Part shown: positions 1 through 9,924 of the stretch, piece after piece
Layout of the letters: every line of letters begins with the position of its first letter
How positions within the stretch are numbered: position 1 is the stretch's first letter
Source of the DNA: Macrosoma leucophasiata
Lineage: Eukaryota > Arthropoda > Insecta > Lepidoptera > Hedylidae
Length of the DNA stretch: 64,000 nucleotides
NCBI GenBank assembly: GCA_036365455.1
Contig: JAWQUS010000008.1
Span: 19,761,501-19,825,500, forward strand
Direction: 5' to 3'
Program-made: the position numbers and the translations under genes
The notes under the pieces: model-generated
Told to the model about the DNA's origin: nothing
Seen by the model: the letters and a program-made list of their open reading frames with translations, nothing else
Databases searched by the model: none

Positions 1-4
1 TCGT

Positions 5-400
5 GATTACAGCCCAAAGACGCCTGACTGCTGAAAACTTATTGAAACCTCTTAGTTTGGCCTGGGCTGCCTTCATTCAGCGATTACCTACAACCTTGCT
101 TACTATCTGTCTTCTGGTACGCGGTTGTCATTAGATAACTGATCTGCCCAAACAGCCGTCGGCTCTTCTAGCTGTGTGTTCTGCCCACTGCCACTTGAGT
201 CTCGCTATTCAATGGAATTTATAGGTTACTTTGATTCTCATGCGGATCTCTTCATTTCTGTTTCGATCTCGCAGGCAAACTCCGAGTATAGCTCTCTCCA
301 TTCCTCTCTGCTTGACCTTGAGCCTCCTTATAAGACTCATTGTGAGCGACCACATTTCATTTCCGTATGTCATCATTGGTGGTGTTGTAAGCTCCATTAT
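5..400 (-). mobile_element. RTE-type LINE, 3' end fragment (degenerate)
   Basis: Read on the minus strand, 397 to 209 encodes a stretch with MSLIRRLKVKQRGMERAI followed by LRDRNRNEEIRMR, the C-terminal signature of RTE-clade reverse transcriptases in Lepidoptera. The copy at 60136-60545 is the same family and reads further. Downstream on the minus strand the frame is broken and the expected KWQWAGHIARR segment is only partly readable. It is a dead fragment cut by the window edge. Confidence 0.65.
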
Positions 401-654
401 AACTACGCCGGGCGATTGAGAGGCAGGGCACGATTAATCGTACGGTGTAATAACGTAGCTTTATTGAAACGTTCTTGTCCTGTCTATTAAATCTTTGTGT
501 GCAATCTCTGCAATAACTTATTAACGAACTTTGTTGACTTACGTTGTTTAGTTAATGACATTTTATTAATTTAATTTCTCAAGTATACGTATACGAAAAA
601 CTAAAATTCTGTAAGAGGAATTGAGAGCGCCATTTTGTGAAAGTTTGCTTTTGA

Positions 655-705
655 GCTCGGTGATGTCAATAGGCTCGCCGCCTCTATCCCATGGTCTAAA
701 ACATG
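655..705 (-). mobile_element. tRNA-SINE (family B) scrap
   Basis: The segment containing gatgtcaataggctcgccgc matches the middle of the tRNA-headed SINE seen complete at 37571-37886. A second tRNA-like scrap with a box-B-like gaatcgaaccc lies near 975-1005. A (CA)n run of about eight units at 727-742 sits beside it. Old, truncated pieces. Confidence 0.35.
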
Positions 706-1365
706 TACAAATGTACAGGTCGCTCAAAATTGAAACACACACACACACATAATATTAGTCACAAGTCCTTGCGGATAAGCCAATTTTATGGCGGAGAAGG
801 TATACTCAAATAGGTTAATGGGCAGTCACTTTCGTCAAGCCATTATTGAAACTCGATCGCTGTCTCATCTGTGTCTTTTTCGCGAGCTAAAAGACTGGCG
901 CAAATTCTCTTAGTTAATTTAGGATTTTATCTGCCACTGCTACTACCTCGGAGGCCTAGCCGAGGCCCCGACCCCGAGAATCGAACCCAGGACGGGTTCG
1001 ATTGAAGTTTTGCGCGTGGGTTTTATCATTGCTTGAATGCATTCACTTACCTCAAGCGATACTGGCGCGTAGATACCTGCGTACCTATTTAGGTAAGATC
1101 AAACCGATCAATTAAGGTGGCCGCTATTCAATAAATGTTCGACTTAAGATAGAGAGTTGATTTTGTTTGAGTATTTTTATTATTGCTAAAATAATTTCGA
1201 CATAACTATATGTAGAATACGTGTAAACCTAACAAAAAAAAAATATCAAAAGCTTTCAAAAGCGTGTACACTGAAGCTGTATTGCCTTTAATTCAGCTAT
1301 ATTTTATAGCTATTTTATCTATACCGAGACCTAATATCGATTTTTGGGAAGATAGGTAAGTTAGT

Positions 1366-1650
1366 TTTTTTTTGTTTTTATGTAATGGAGTAAGCAAGCT
1401 TGCAGTTCACATTGATGTTAAGTGATGACTGCAGTCTATACACACTCACACAAAGACCAAGGTCAAAATGCAGATGTGTTACCACTCCTGAGGCCCAAGG
1501 TGTTATGCCTCTGTGCCGGGAATTACAGGGCCGTACATTACCATCTGACCGGAACACGATAGTGCTGAACACTACCATTTAGAGGCAAGTATAATAATAA
1601 TGCGGTGGTGCCTACGCGCAAGCTCCGTCACTGGAGCTCTACCACCAGTA
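1366..1650 (-). mobile_element. SINE-A copy 1
   Basis: A near full-length copy of the commonest repeat in the window. In its sense direction (minus strand here) it begins ACTGGTGGTAGAGCTCC, with a GAGCTCC/GGAGCTC hairpin, and ends GCCACTTCCATTACAT plus an A tail, which shows here as a T run at the left edge. It resembles the butterfly Metulj-type SINE design from memory. Short reading frames inside are not genes. Confidence 0.8.
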
Positions 1651-2209
1651 ACCAGTTTTCTGAATAATCGATAAAATTTAGATTTTCTTTAATAACAATA
1701 CTATATTTCTGTTAAATTAAATTACGTATAGATAGACATCTGTGTAGATGGCCGCATAAGTAGTTTAGCTGTCATGATAAATCATTCTTGGGAGTGAATT
1801 CATTAGAATGTAAATTGTTCCATCGTTGGCGTTTTCATGAATCTTAATATTGTATTGGCCTGAGAGTAATTGAAATACTACAGAAGTTATAATTAGAAAA
1901 AGTACTTCCATTAACTCTTTAAATATAGTTTAATGTTGTTTTTTTATGTAAATAAATTTTGTTATACTTCTAGGATCTAGAAGATTGCCATTTTCTATGT
2001 TAATTCATAAAACTAAGTCTCCTGCTTCTGTTTTGCCCTACTGTTTTTTTATTGCCTGACGTGGCAAACAAGTACGCATTGATGGTAATTGAATACCGTA
2101 AGCCTATAAACATTAACATTAAACCAGAGATTTGAACTTAGTTAACCCAAAATCAGCAACACATTACATTCGAATACAAAAACGGATGCAACGGCAATTA
2201 GAAGGTACC

Positions 2210-2501
2210 AATTTTTTTTTTTATGTCATGGAAGTGGCAAACATGCATGCAGGTTACATTGATGTTAAGTGATGACTGCAGCATATAGACACCCACATGA
2301 AGACCAAGGCCAAAATGCAGATGCGTTACCACTCCTGAGGCCTAAGGTGTTATGCCTCTGTGCCGGAAAATACAGGGCCGTACATTACCACCTGACCGGA
2401 ACACGATAGTGCTGAACACTAGCATTTAGCGGCAAGTAAATTAGGTAATGCGGTGGTGCCTACGCCCGCAAGCTCCGTCACTGGAGCTCTACCACCAGTA
2501 A
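2210..2501 (-). mobile_element. SINE-A copy 2
   Basis: Near full-length SINE-A in the same orientation as copy 1, with a T run at 2210-2222 (its A tail on the minus strand) and the hairpin head at 2470-2500. The 560 bases between copies 1 and 2 hold AT-rich sequence with nothing recognisable. Confidence 0.8.
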
Positions 2502-2756
2502 AACCTATTTCCTAGACAATGTTCAAAGTCACTTCACATTAAGCAAAAGATATTTGATACTAGCTGTAACCCGCGTAAAAAAGACAAACACATAACGCGT
2601 ACACGTAACGGACACATACGTACACATACGGACACAAACGGCACATAACGTAACGGATTAACTTAAAAAAATAATTTAAAATGTGTGAAAATGGTAAGAA
2701 CTGTAGTAGGGGGAGTTCGCCACTCCCAATTTTGTGTATTTCGGTGATTAATAAAA

Positions 2757-2971
2757 TATTTTTTATTTTCATGTAATAAAAGTGCCAAGCAAGCATGCAG
2801 TTCACATTGATGTTAAGTGATGACTGCAGCCTATGGACACCTACACAATGACCGGAGGTCAAAATGCAGATGATTTGCCACTCCTGAGGCATAAGGTGTT
2901 TACAGGGTCGTACATTACCACCTGACCGGAACACGATAGTGGCGAACACTACCATTTAGCAGCAAGTAATA
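2757..2971 (-). mobile_element. SINE-A copy 3, tail-side half (split by mariner)
   Basis: The tail-proximal three quarters of a SINE-A. It stops at ...ttagcagcaagtaata and is followed directly by a mariner terminal repeat. The missing head is on the far side of the mariner at 4203-4271, so one SINE was split by insertion at a TA. Confidence 0.75.
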
Positions 2972-4199
2972 GATTGGGGAAAAAGTCTTTTCGCATTATA
3001 GTATGTATGAACTTGTAATAAAATCTCTTTGGCTGTATGTAGTATTTGTATATGGCTGGTTTTGGTATCATTGAAAGTTAAAATTTTAAAGAACATAATT
3101 CAAATTAGGCAAATGTGTGATTTTCATTTGTTTTTCGTACTGTCAAGATGAGTGAATCTAATGAAGAAATTCGATACATTTTAAAATTTTACTACAAAAA
3201 AGGTAAAAATACAACGCAAGCCGCGAAAAAATTTTTGCGATGTTTATGGACCTAGTGCAGTGTCTGTGAGAGTAGCACAAATTTGGTTTAAGCGTTTTCA
3301 ATCCGGAAATTTTGATGTCAAAGATGCACCTCGCTCTGGTCGCCCTATTACGGATAAAATGGATGCCATTTTTGAAGAAGTGGAGCAAGATCGACATATC
3401 AGTAGTTACGACGTAGCTGAAGAACTGAGAATTGATCACAAAACTGAGAATTGATCACATTGGGTACCTCACGAGCTCACTGAAAGAAACCTAATGAACC
3501 GTGTACTCATTTGTGATTCTTTATTACGACGTAATGAAACCGAATCATTTTTGAAGAAGCTGATAACTGTTGATGAAAAGTGGATCACGTACGACAAGAT
3601 CGTGCGATAAAGGTCGTGGTCAAAGGCCGGTCAGGCTTCACAGACTGTGGCGAAACCCGGGTTAACTCGCAATAAGGTGATGTTGTGTGTGTGGTGGGAT
3701 TGGAAGGGCATTATTCATTATGAGCTATTACCACCAGGCAGGACTATCGATTCTGAACTCTACTGCGAACAACTGATGAGATTTAAAGCAAGAAGTTGAG
3801 AGAAAGCGGCCGGAATTGATCAACAGAAGGGGTGTGGTGTTTCATCATGATAACGCTAGACCTCACACATCTATAGCCACTCAGCAAAAATTAAGAGAGT
3901 TTGGCTGGGAGGTGTTAATGCATCCGCCGTATAGTCCTGACCTTGCACCTTCAGATTTCCACCTGTTTCGGTCTCTTCAGAATTCTTTATGCAATGTTAG
4001 GTTAACACCACGAGAGTCGCGGTATTTTGATGAGAAGTCCCAAATTTTTTATAGTAATGGGATCATGTCCCTACCTACAAGATGGCAAAAGGTTATCGAA
4101 CAAAGTGGTACATACATACTTTAGTTAAATTTAAATAAACTATATTAAAAAATGTTTTGAATTATCTTAAAAAATGCGAAGAAACTTGTTCCCCAAACC
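2972..4199 (+). mobile_element. mariner transposon (copy 1, near full length, inactive)
   Basis: A DNA transposon of about 1.23 kb with inverted ends: gattggggaaaaag at the left and cttgttccccaaacc at the right, related to the ggttggggaaaaagt end at 57231. It sits at a TA inside a SINE-A copy, as expected for TA-targeting mariner elements. It carries one broken transposase gene. Its two ends are the only complete pair among the three mariner copies here. Confidence 0.88.
3148..4124 (+). pseudogene. mariner transposase pseudogene (D,D34D family)
   Basis: Starts at an ATG after a short leader (MSESNEEIRYILKFYY), with an N-terminal helix-turn-helix region (RVAQIWFKRFQSGNF) and a catalytic half containing [10 protein letters not shown] and [13 protein letters not shown]. 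Breaks are visible: a frameshift near 3230 in the poly-A stretch, a deletion with a short duplication near 3440-3460 replacing the LAHLKKAGYK region, an in-frame TAA near 3607 where the 10.4 kb copy reads Lys, a one-base insertion near 3783, and a deletion near 4012. It cannot encode a working enzyme. The end is the TAG at 4122. Confidence 0.88.
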
Positions 4200-4202
4200 T
4201 TA

Positions 4203-4271
4203 TATATTATATTAGGTAATGCGGTAGTACCTACGCCCGCAAGCTCCGTCACTGGAGCTCTACTACCAGTA
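4203..4271 (-). mobile_element. SINE-A copy 3, head half
   Basis: The hairpin head of the SINE-A whose tail half is at 2757-2971. It resumes at tatattaggtaatgcggtag, exactly where the consensus continues after the mariner insertion point. Confidence 0.75.
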
Positions 4272-4483
4272 ATATATTTAATATACCGAAAAATTTTCTG
4301 ACAACAAAACAATACTCTACAACTTTTTAACTTCGGATTTATTTTTTCAATCGAACATAACTCAATATAGGTAATATGGAACTTGCTATGGTGCTTTACT
4401 CACATTAATGATAAATGGAAGAGTTAACACATAACCATGTGTTTAAATTGTCAAAGAGAATTTATTACCTTTAACACTTCTAA

Positions 4484-4852
4484 GTGAAGCGCGCATGGCC
4501 CTGCGGCTGGTGTAGATCGTAAGCGATCTGCTCGGTTAAGCACTACGGGCGCGGTTGGGTAGTGTGATGGGTGACCACTAGTGGCAAATTAAATGCACGT
4601 TTCCGTACTTCGGAGGTCACGTTAAGCCGTCGGTCCCGGTTGCTATCGATGCATAGCAGTCGTTAAACCTTGTCGGAGGCCTTATGGGCGGTTTGCAAAC
4701 ATCCGACAGTGGGTTGGCCACTAACCCACCCACCTCCACCAATCCGCATTGGAGCAGCGTGGTGGAGTAAGCTCCAGGCCTCCCCCCAAAAAGGGGAGAG
4801 ACCCGTACCCAGCAGTGGGACGTATAATGGGTTGCCATTATTATTATTATTA
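4484..4852 (+). mobile_element. SINE with 5S rRNA-like head and TTA-repeat tail
   Basis: Bases about 4525-4580 resemble the internal promoter part of 5S rRNA: ggttaagcac (box A-like), cgggcgcggtt, then gatgggtgacc (box C-like), in the right order and spacing. A body follows (cggaggtcacgttaagccg) and then a LINE-like 3' end (cccagcagtgggacgtataa) that runs into (TTA)n. The direct repeat acttctaa lies just outside at 4476-4483 and again at 5634-5641, beyond the nested element, and fits a target-site duplication. The head is too diverged to be a working 5S gene. Low Pol III activity is possible but unproven. Confidence 0.6.
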
Positions 4853-5613
4853 TGTCTCTCGTCAGCACGGGGTCCAATTTGAACCTCGGACCTTTGTCAG
4901 GCTTGCGCGGGGACATGGGGGGTCCAACACGTAGAGGCCTTTTCGAGAATTTTGATCTACTTTGTAATGGGTTATATTCGGCGGGACCTCTCTCTGGCTG
5001 CATCAATAGTTAATACAGACACAGACAGACCCCGCAGAATATAATGGGACTATTGTAATGAAAATGACTTGCCAAACTTTGGGCTATGTGGGTGAACTGG
5101 GGGGACTAGATGGCTGGGCCTATGGAGTGAGATCCGGCACCTGCCTATATTCAACATCTCACATTATCGAATCCTACTTTAGGCAGGTGGTGACTCGCCT
5201 CTCCTTGGTGGGCCCCCCAAATAGCCAACCCGATGGTCGACGGGGGGCAACACTGTTGAGAGAGGCTGGGGGTGTCTAGAGGTGTGGCCCCGGTTTCACC
5301 ATCACGAGCGAGTAACCTCGAGCTCGGAGCGGGCTTCCCCGCTATTATGCCTTTAGACACTTCCACCCCCGAGTGTATGGCTCTTGCAGAAATTTAGAAA
5401 ACAGCCTATTATCTAAATTTCTGCAAATGCCATACCTCTAGCGCCCCACTCTGACCGGCCAATGAAGGCAAGCCAGAGGTGAGAGACCTGATGCTCTGTC
5501 CGGCCGTACCTCTGTGTGGCGGACGAGGCGGAGCCTCTCGGAGGAACTCGAGATGATGGTAGGGGGTGGTGTCGCTACTCACCAACAGCTCGCCACAAGC
5601 TGCTCTGCTCTGC
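4853..5613 (-). mobile_element. TAA-flanked element, copy 1
   Basis: A GC-rich block of about 760 bp with (TTA)n on both sides. An inverted, nearly identical copy lies at 36052-36817. Read on the minus strand it starts near the gcagagcagc motif and ends gagacat before the TAA run, the layout expected of a retroelement inserted in TAA repeats. It contains a conserved hairpin (gcagaaatttaga around 5387-5425) and a 71-codon minus-strand frame (5366-5151, MEVSKGIIAGKPAPSS...) also open in the other copy. It lies within the TTA tail of the 5S-headed SINE. No reverse transcriptase is present, so it is probably non-autonomous. Confidence 0.55.
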
Positions 5614-5641
5614 TTATTATTATTATTATTAATACTTCTAA

Positions 5642-6495
5642 CTATGTGGTGGATAACTGCTGTGATTAACAGGTTATTAGTTCCACGATGCAGACCAGAT
5701 TCTGAAATAGCCTACTCGTTCAATAATTTTCGACATACCAATTAGAAACTTGAGTTCACCACGGCTATTTAAACCAATCAAAAGTTCGCATAGTTTGAGT
5801 AGTCGTTAAAACGGTTTATAGTGTTTAAACTCAATAGTTCCACTGCATAGTTCTAATGTCTAACTAGTGAAGTTTGTATTGTATAAATTGTTTATCAAAT
5901 TTAATTACTTATAAAGCAAGATAAACACTGGTTAATTGTTATGTAATGACGAGCTCAAGGTAAAGAACACGTTTATTAACAGGCACGAGTAAGTAAATGA
6001 AATCTGTAAATCGAATATCACTTGTGAACACTGAAATATATAATAGAACTATTGATATGTTCTACTCGGTGTGAGAGGTTGTTTTCCCTTGGCAGAACGA
6101 GTTGCATTGAGTAATATCAAAGTATAAAAAGTACAATACCTACTTCTTTGACTGCGGTAGTATTATCAAAAAATAAGATCTATAGGTATCTATTATGCAA
6201 CAAAGACCCCCTCCGCGTCTGTCAGTTCTTGATAAATTCAAAGACTACTGCACGGATTTTCATGCAGTTTTCAACAATAGATAGAGTGATTTATGTGGAA
6301 GGTTTGTGTATATATCATTTGTTTAAGCTTTGTGTAAATTGATTGCAATAGGTATAATGATAAATGTTGGAAGTGTCGAAAAAAATGAAGCCGCCTGCGA
6401 GCTTTCATCGAAGACGCTGCCTTAACCTTTTGAGGTGTAACAAATCAATGTATGGTGGAATATTTCCTCTTAACTCTGTACCAAAAAGTCCGCTA
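5642..6495. other. AT-rich stretch, mostly unique
   Basis: No gene seen. At 6370-6480 a segment (tcatcgaagacgctgcc, then aatgtatggtggaatat) matches 61655-61845 and marks a dispersed repeat of unknown type. The rest shows nothing recognisable. Confidence 0.5.
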
Positions 6496-6680
6496 TCCCT
6501 ACTAATATTATAAATGCGAAAGTAACTCTGTCTGTCTGTCTGTCTGTTACCTTTTCATGTCCAAACGACTGAACCGATTTTAATGAATACAGGGATAGAG
6601 CTGACTTTGAGAAAGAACATAGGCTACTTAGTTATTTATAAAACGACATCCACGTGGGCGGAGCCGCGGGCAACAGCTAG
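6496..6680 (+). mobile_element. short Helitron-like element (family 1)
   Basis: Begins TCCCTACTAATATTATAAAT after an A and ends gggcaacagCTAG before a T, matching Helitron ends (5' TC, 3' CTRR, A|T target). It has an internal (GTCT)n run at about 6529-6547. At 185 bp with no coding it must be non-autonomous. Assignment rests on ends only. Confidence 0.55.
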
Positions 6681-6829
6681 TGGTATATATATCTTTTATG
6701 GATAGCTTACTATAACCGTTATTACTCCCAAGATCAATCTTAGAAGTTGTCGCGAGAAATAATGCTCATGAAAATAAATTTTTCGCTTTGCTTACACCAA
6801 AAATGGCACCCCTGCTTTATTAATTTTTG

Positions 6830-6862
6830 TATCGTAGAACGACGTTTGCCGGGTCAGCTAAT
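6830..6862 (+). mobile_element. Helitron-like family 2, 3' scrap
   Basis: acgtttgccgggtcagctaa is the 3' end of the family seen complete at 30000-30258, with CTAA instead of CTAG. Only the end remains. Confidence 0.4.
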
Positions 6863-6972
6863 TAAAATATAAAATTAAAAATAATGTAGGTATATGTCGT
6901 AACCCTATCGTAATACTGATCATATCGTGATATATTCGATCCTTTCATGAGTCCAACTCACATTTGTTTTAG

Positions 6973-7143
6973 AACACTTCGGTATTGGAGAATCATCACT
7001 GGCGTTCGGCCATCAGCTGCCTGATCGAAAGCGGCCTGCTGGACCAACTAAGTGACGACCGTGAAAAACTAGAGAACCAGATCAGCTCGTTGATCCTCGC
7101 CACCGACATCACCAGGCAGCAGGAGTACTTGAGTCAGTTCAAG
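6973..7143 (+). CDS. Pde7: cAMP phosphodiesterase 7 (PDE7), internal exon of the catalytic domain
   Basis: A 57-codon exon starting [11 protein letters not shown] and ending [15 protein letters not shown]. These are hallmark blocks of PDE7 catalytic domains: the ENHHWR helix after the metal-binding core, and [11 protein letters not shown], which in this family precedes the loop leading to the KCAD metal ligand. The acceptor is ttttag at 6972 and the donor is aag|gtaagt at 7143, both phase 0. PDE7 enzymes hydrolyse cAMP to 5'-AMP. The exons with the two metal-binding histidines must lie upstream of the window. The next exon is about 34 kb away at 41182, and the protein reads smoothly across the junction. 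From memory Drosophila lacks a clear PDE7, so this exon favours an insect that kept it. Confidence 0.93.
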
Positions 7144-8330
7144 GTAAGTTTCGAGACTTATACGAAACAAGACTAAGCGATGATAGATGAAGATACCTAC
7201 TGATCATTATTTTAATATCTTGAGAGTATAAAAATACGACATTTCACAAATTCAAATCAGAAAAACATACGATAACAAGCGAGTTGACTAGCTTTGACAC
7301 AGGTTTTTCAAACACTTTAAATTTTATGATTAAACTATGAGATATTTTTTTAATTTGTTTTTGTAGATGTAACTGCATGTAATTCTGCTACTGATACTTA
7401 GTTTTTTCGTCGTATTGCTCTTGTCCACGTTGTATTGTATAGTGTTTTTTCCGTTTGAGGTCATTTTCCCCACTCTTTTTCCTCCACTTCGGTCCATTCC
7501 ATGTATGTTACCCTGTAAGTGTTAGTTCAATACTACGACTTTTATGACAGTGATTTATTGCCATCATAGCTTTCTCGTCAGGTGTAACGACCATTTCAGC
7601 TTAGTGACAAATCGGCAACACTAGATTATTCACACGGAGATCGCGTATTGAATTCTTACCTGAGTTATTTTTTACTTAGGTATTAGTCCATTCAGATTAA
7701 CTTGGCACAAATGGTAAACAAACATCCCTCGGTCACAAATTACGATATTCCAGGAGAATTGCACACTGCAATTGATTGAGGACACATGCAATAATTACAC
7801 ATTGATTTCCATAAAAAACAATGCAAATTCACTTAGTAAATTACATTAATTTATAATTTTCGTAATTACGACGCAACTGCTTTCCACAGATTCTATAGAT
7901 TATGTTCGAGTTTGACGTTCAGTTATAGGGATGGGATTAAATGAACAAAACAAGGATAGAGAACGGAATGTTATCCAATGTAAATGATGATTACTTTATT
8001 TTAATTCTCTGCAGGATTTACGAAAAACTGTTCATTTAAAAAAAATTCGTCGATTAAAATACAGGTACCTAATACATTAAATATTTCAAAAGAAACTGTA
8101 CGATTTTTTGATGGGTGTACGAGTATATCATTCACTGGCGATTATTATCTTTCATTTTCAAATATGTACTCATTCTAAGGACGATTCACATCATTATTTT
8201 TTTCGGTACGCCATATTGTTTACTTTTTATATCAAGTTTATCTGAATATAGGTATATATTTCTGATGCTTTTGTTCTTGTGAAAACTGCAATATAAAGTA
8301 TCGTCGAAGAATCAAACGGAAAGAAATATA
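7144..8330. other. PDE7 intron, unique AT-rich part
   Basis: The first part of the 34,038-base intron (7144-41181). No repeats of the named families and no open frame of interest were seen here. Confidence 0.6.
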
Positions 8331-8331
8331 T

Positions 8332-8545
8332 GACTTCGGGTGGGGTTCGAACAGTCTTTTCTCAAATTCACTTGACTTCGAAGGGTCGCGGGTTCGATCC
8401 CCGCACCGAGACAAATGTTTGTATGGCCTACAGATATTGGTTTCGGGTCTGGGTGTTTGTGTGTATATGTTGCGTGTGTACAACGGCACCCACGACGGGC
8501 TTATACCTAGTGTGGGACTGTGTCTATAAGCATATATAAAAAAAT
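8332..8545 (+). mobile_element. tRNA-derived SINE, family C, copy 1
   Basis: A tRNA-like head with a clear box B (gggttcgatcccc near 8391) is followed by the body acaaatgtttgtatggcct and a tail ending catatataaaa. Copies at 30290-30478 (-) and 38344-38545 (+) share head, body and tail. The head here is damaged before box B. Confidence 0.7.
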
Positions 8546-8654
8546 GATTTATTTTCTCAGCGCTTTGTTATAATATGTACTTACACAAACGAAACAGAAC
8601 CGAGCGATAAAATGTTTTTTAATCGTACGGTTTTGTATCGTTTGGGCGCTTTAA

Positions 8655-8936
8655 TTAAATGTAATGGAAGTGGTAAACAAGCATGCAGTTCACATTGATG
8701 TTAAGTGATGACTGCAGCCTATAGACACCCACACAAAGACCAAGGTCAAAATGCAGATGCGTTACCACGCCGGAGGCCTAAGGTCTTATGCCTCTGTGCC
8801 GGAAATTACAGGGCCGTACATTACCACCTGACCGGAACACGATAGTGTTGAACACTACCATTTAGCGGCAAGTATATTAGGTAATGCGGTGGTGCCTACG
8901 CCCGCGAGCTCCGTCACTGGAGCTCTACCACCAGTA
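8655..8936 (-). mobile_element. SINE-A copy 4
   Basis: Near full-length, with the hairpin head at the right (gagctccgtcactggagctc) and the tail side at the left. The A tail is short. Confidence 0.8.
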
Positions 8937-9167
8937 AAAATTAATACTCAAAAGTAAAAATACACTACCAGATTGCGGCCTTCATGACTTTTTTGTTGGT
9001 GTTTGTAAAATAATATATCGCCGCCATTCATCCTCAAGATCACTCTCTAGGCTCATTAAAAATACTTGATACTTAATACTTGATACTACACACCGTGATT
9101 AAAAAATAAACAATTTCGAACAAAATAGCGATCAATTCAAATAGCTTGTCTTTCTTTACGGAATCAT

Positions 9168-9229
9168 AGAGCAACACGGGCCACCGGCCGCGGCGGACCG
9201 GAGGGTAGTAGCCATATGCAGGCTTTCTC
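9168..9229 (-). mobile_element. TIR element family M1, end fragment
   Basis: agagcaacacgggccaccgg...ggtagtagccatatgcagg matches the terminal region of the element at 54198-54484. Only one end is present and it abuts a family B SINE. Confidence 0.5.
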
Positions 9230-9231
9230 GG

Positions 9232-9545
9232 TAACTGCCTCGGTAGCCTAGTGGTAGCAGGCCACAACTACTACGCTGCGGTCCTAGGTTCGATGCCCGG
9301 GTAGGGTTATCAAAGATAATGGTGTAAAGTCCTTTATCTCTGGTTCTATTGGGCTTTTTCAATTTTCTGGAAATTTCCCAGTACCTCGAAGTTTGATAAT
9401 GTGCCCGAAGATGTCAACAGGCTCGCCACCTGTTACATGAGCCAAAAACGTAACTGGCGAATCGTGGGTGTTTGCATGTATGCTTGAATGCATACATTTA
9501 CCTCTGCCTACCCCTTCGGGGATTACAGGCGTGAAGTTACGTTTT
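9232..9545 (+). mobile_element. tRNA-derived SINE, family B, copy 1
   Basis: The head tgcctcggtagcctagtgg (box A-like) and aggttcgatgccc (box B-like) is followed by a body and the 3' part cttcggggattacaggcgtg. It is near full length, about 310 bp. The best-preserved sister is at 37571-37886. Confidence 0.75.
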
Positions 9546-9599
9546 ACGTATTTCGGTGTTAGATAGTCCATTTATCGAGGAAGGTTTTGGCCTATATAA

Positions 9600-9670
9600 T
9601 ATCACGCTTAGATGAAAAGGAGAGGGTAGGTAACATTGCAAACGGGCGAAGCCGGGGCGGGCCGCTAGTA
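9600..9670 (+). mobile_element. Helitron-like family 4, 3' end fragment
   Basis: acattgcaaacgggcgaagc, then gggccgCTAG before T. A related fragment lies at 44546-44592. The 5' part is absent. Confidence 0.35.
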
Positions 9671-9924
9671 AAAAATATAAGTCATTACGAAATACCTCGT
9701 CATGTTAACTATACTCTAGGCCTATACTTGTGTTTCTGATGCTTTTGTTACATGAGACTATTCGGAAAATCAATACGTGTTAGCTACATTTTATTGCATT
9801 AGGCATAATAAATTTTTCAAACTAACTTTAGTGCAGAATTCTCATATGTACCGACCTATTACTTAAAAAATTATACGTTTCGTAACATAAAAGTAGACTG
9901 AAAAAACTTTTTGTTTGTTTTGAA

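Noticed and set aside
2560..2955. 131-codon minus-strand frame
   Set aside because: The first part is SINE-A read in a chance frame and the rest is AT-rich low-complexity with Tyr/Val repeats from a short acgtaacggacacat repeat.
4500..4580. Possible functional 5S rRNA gene
   Set aside because: Only the internal promoter region resembles 5S; the ends are unrelated and the segment is part of a mobile unit with a flanking duplication.
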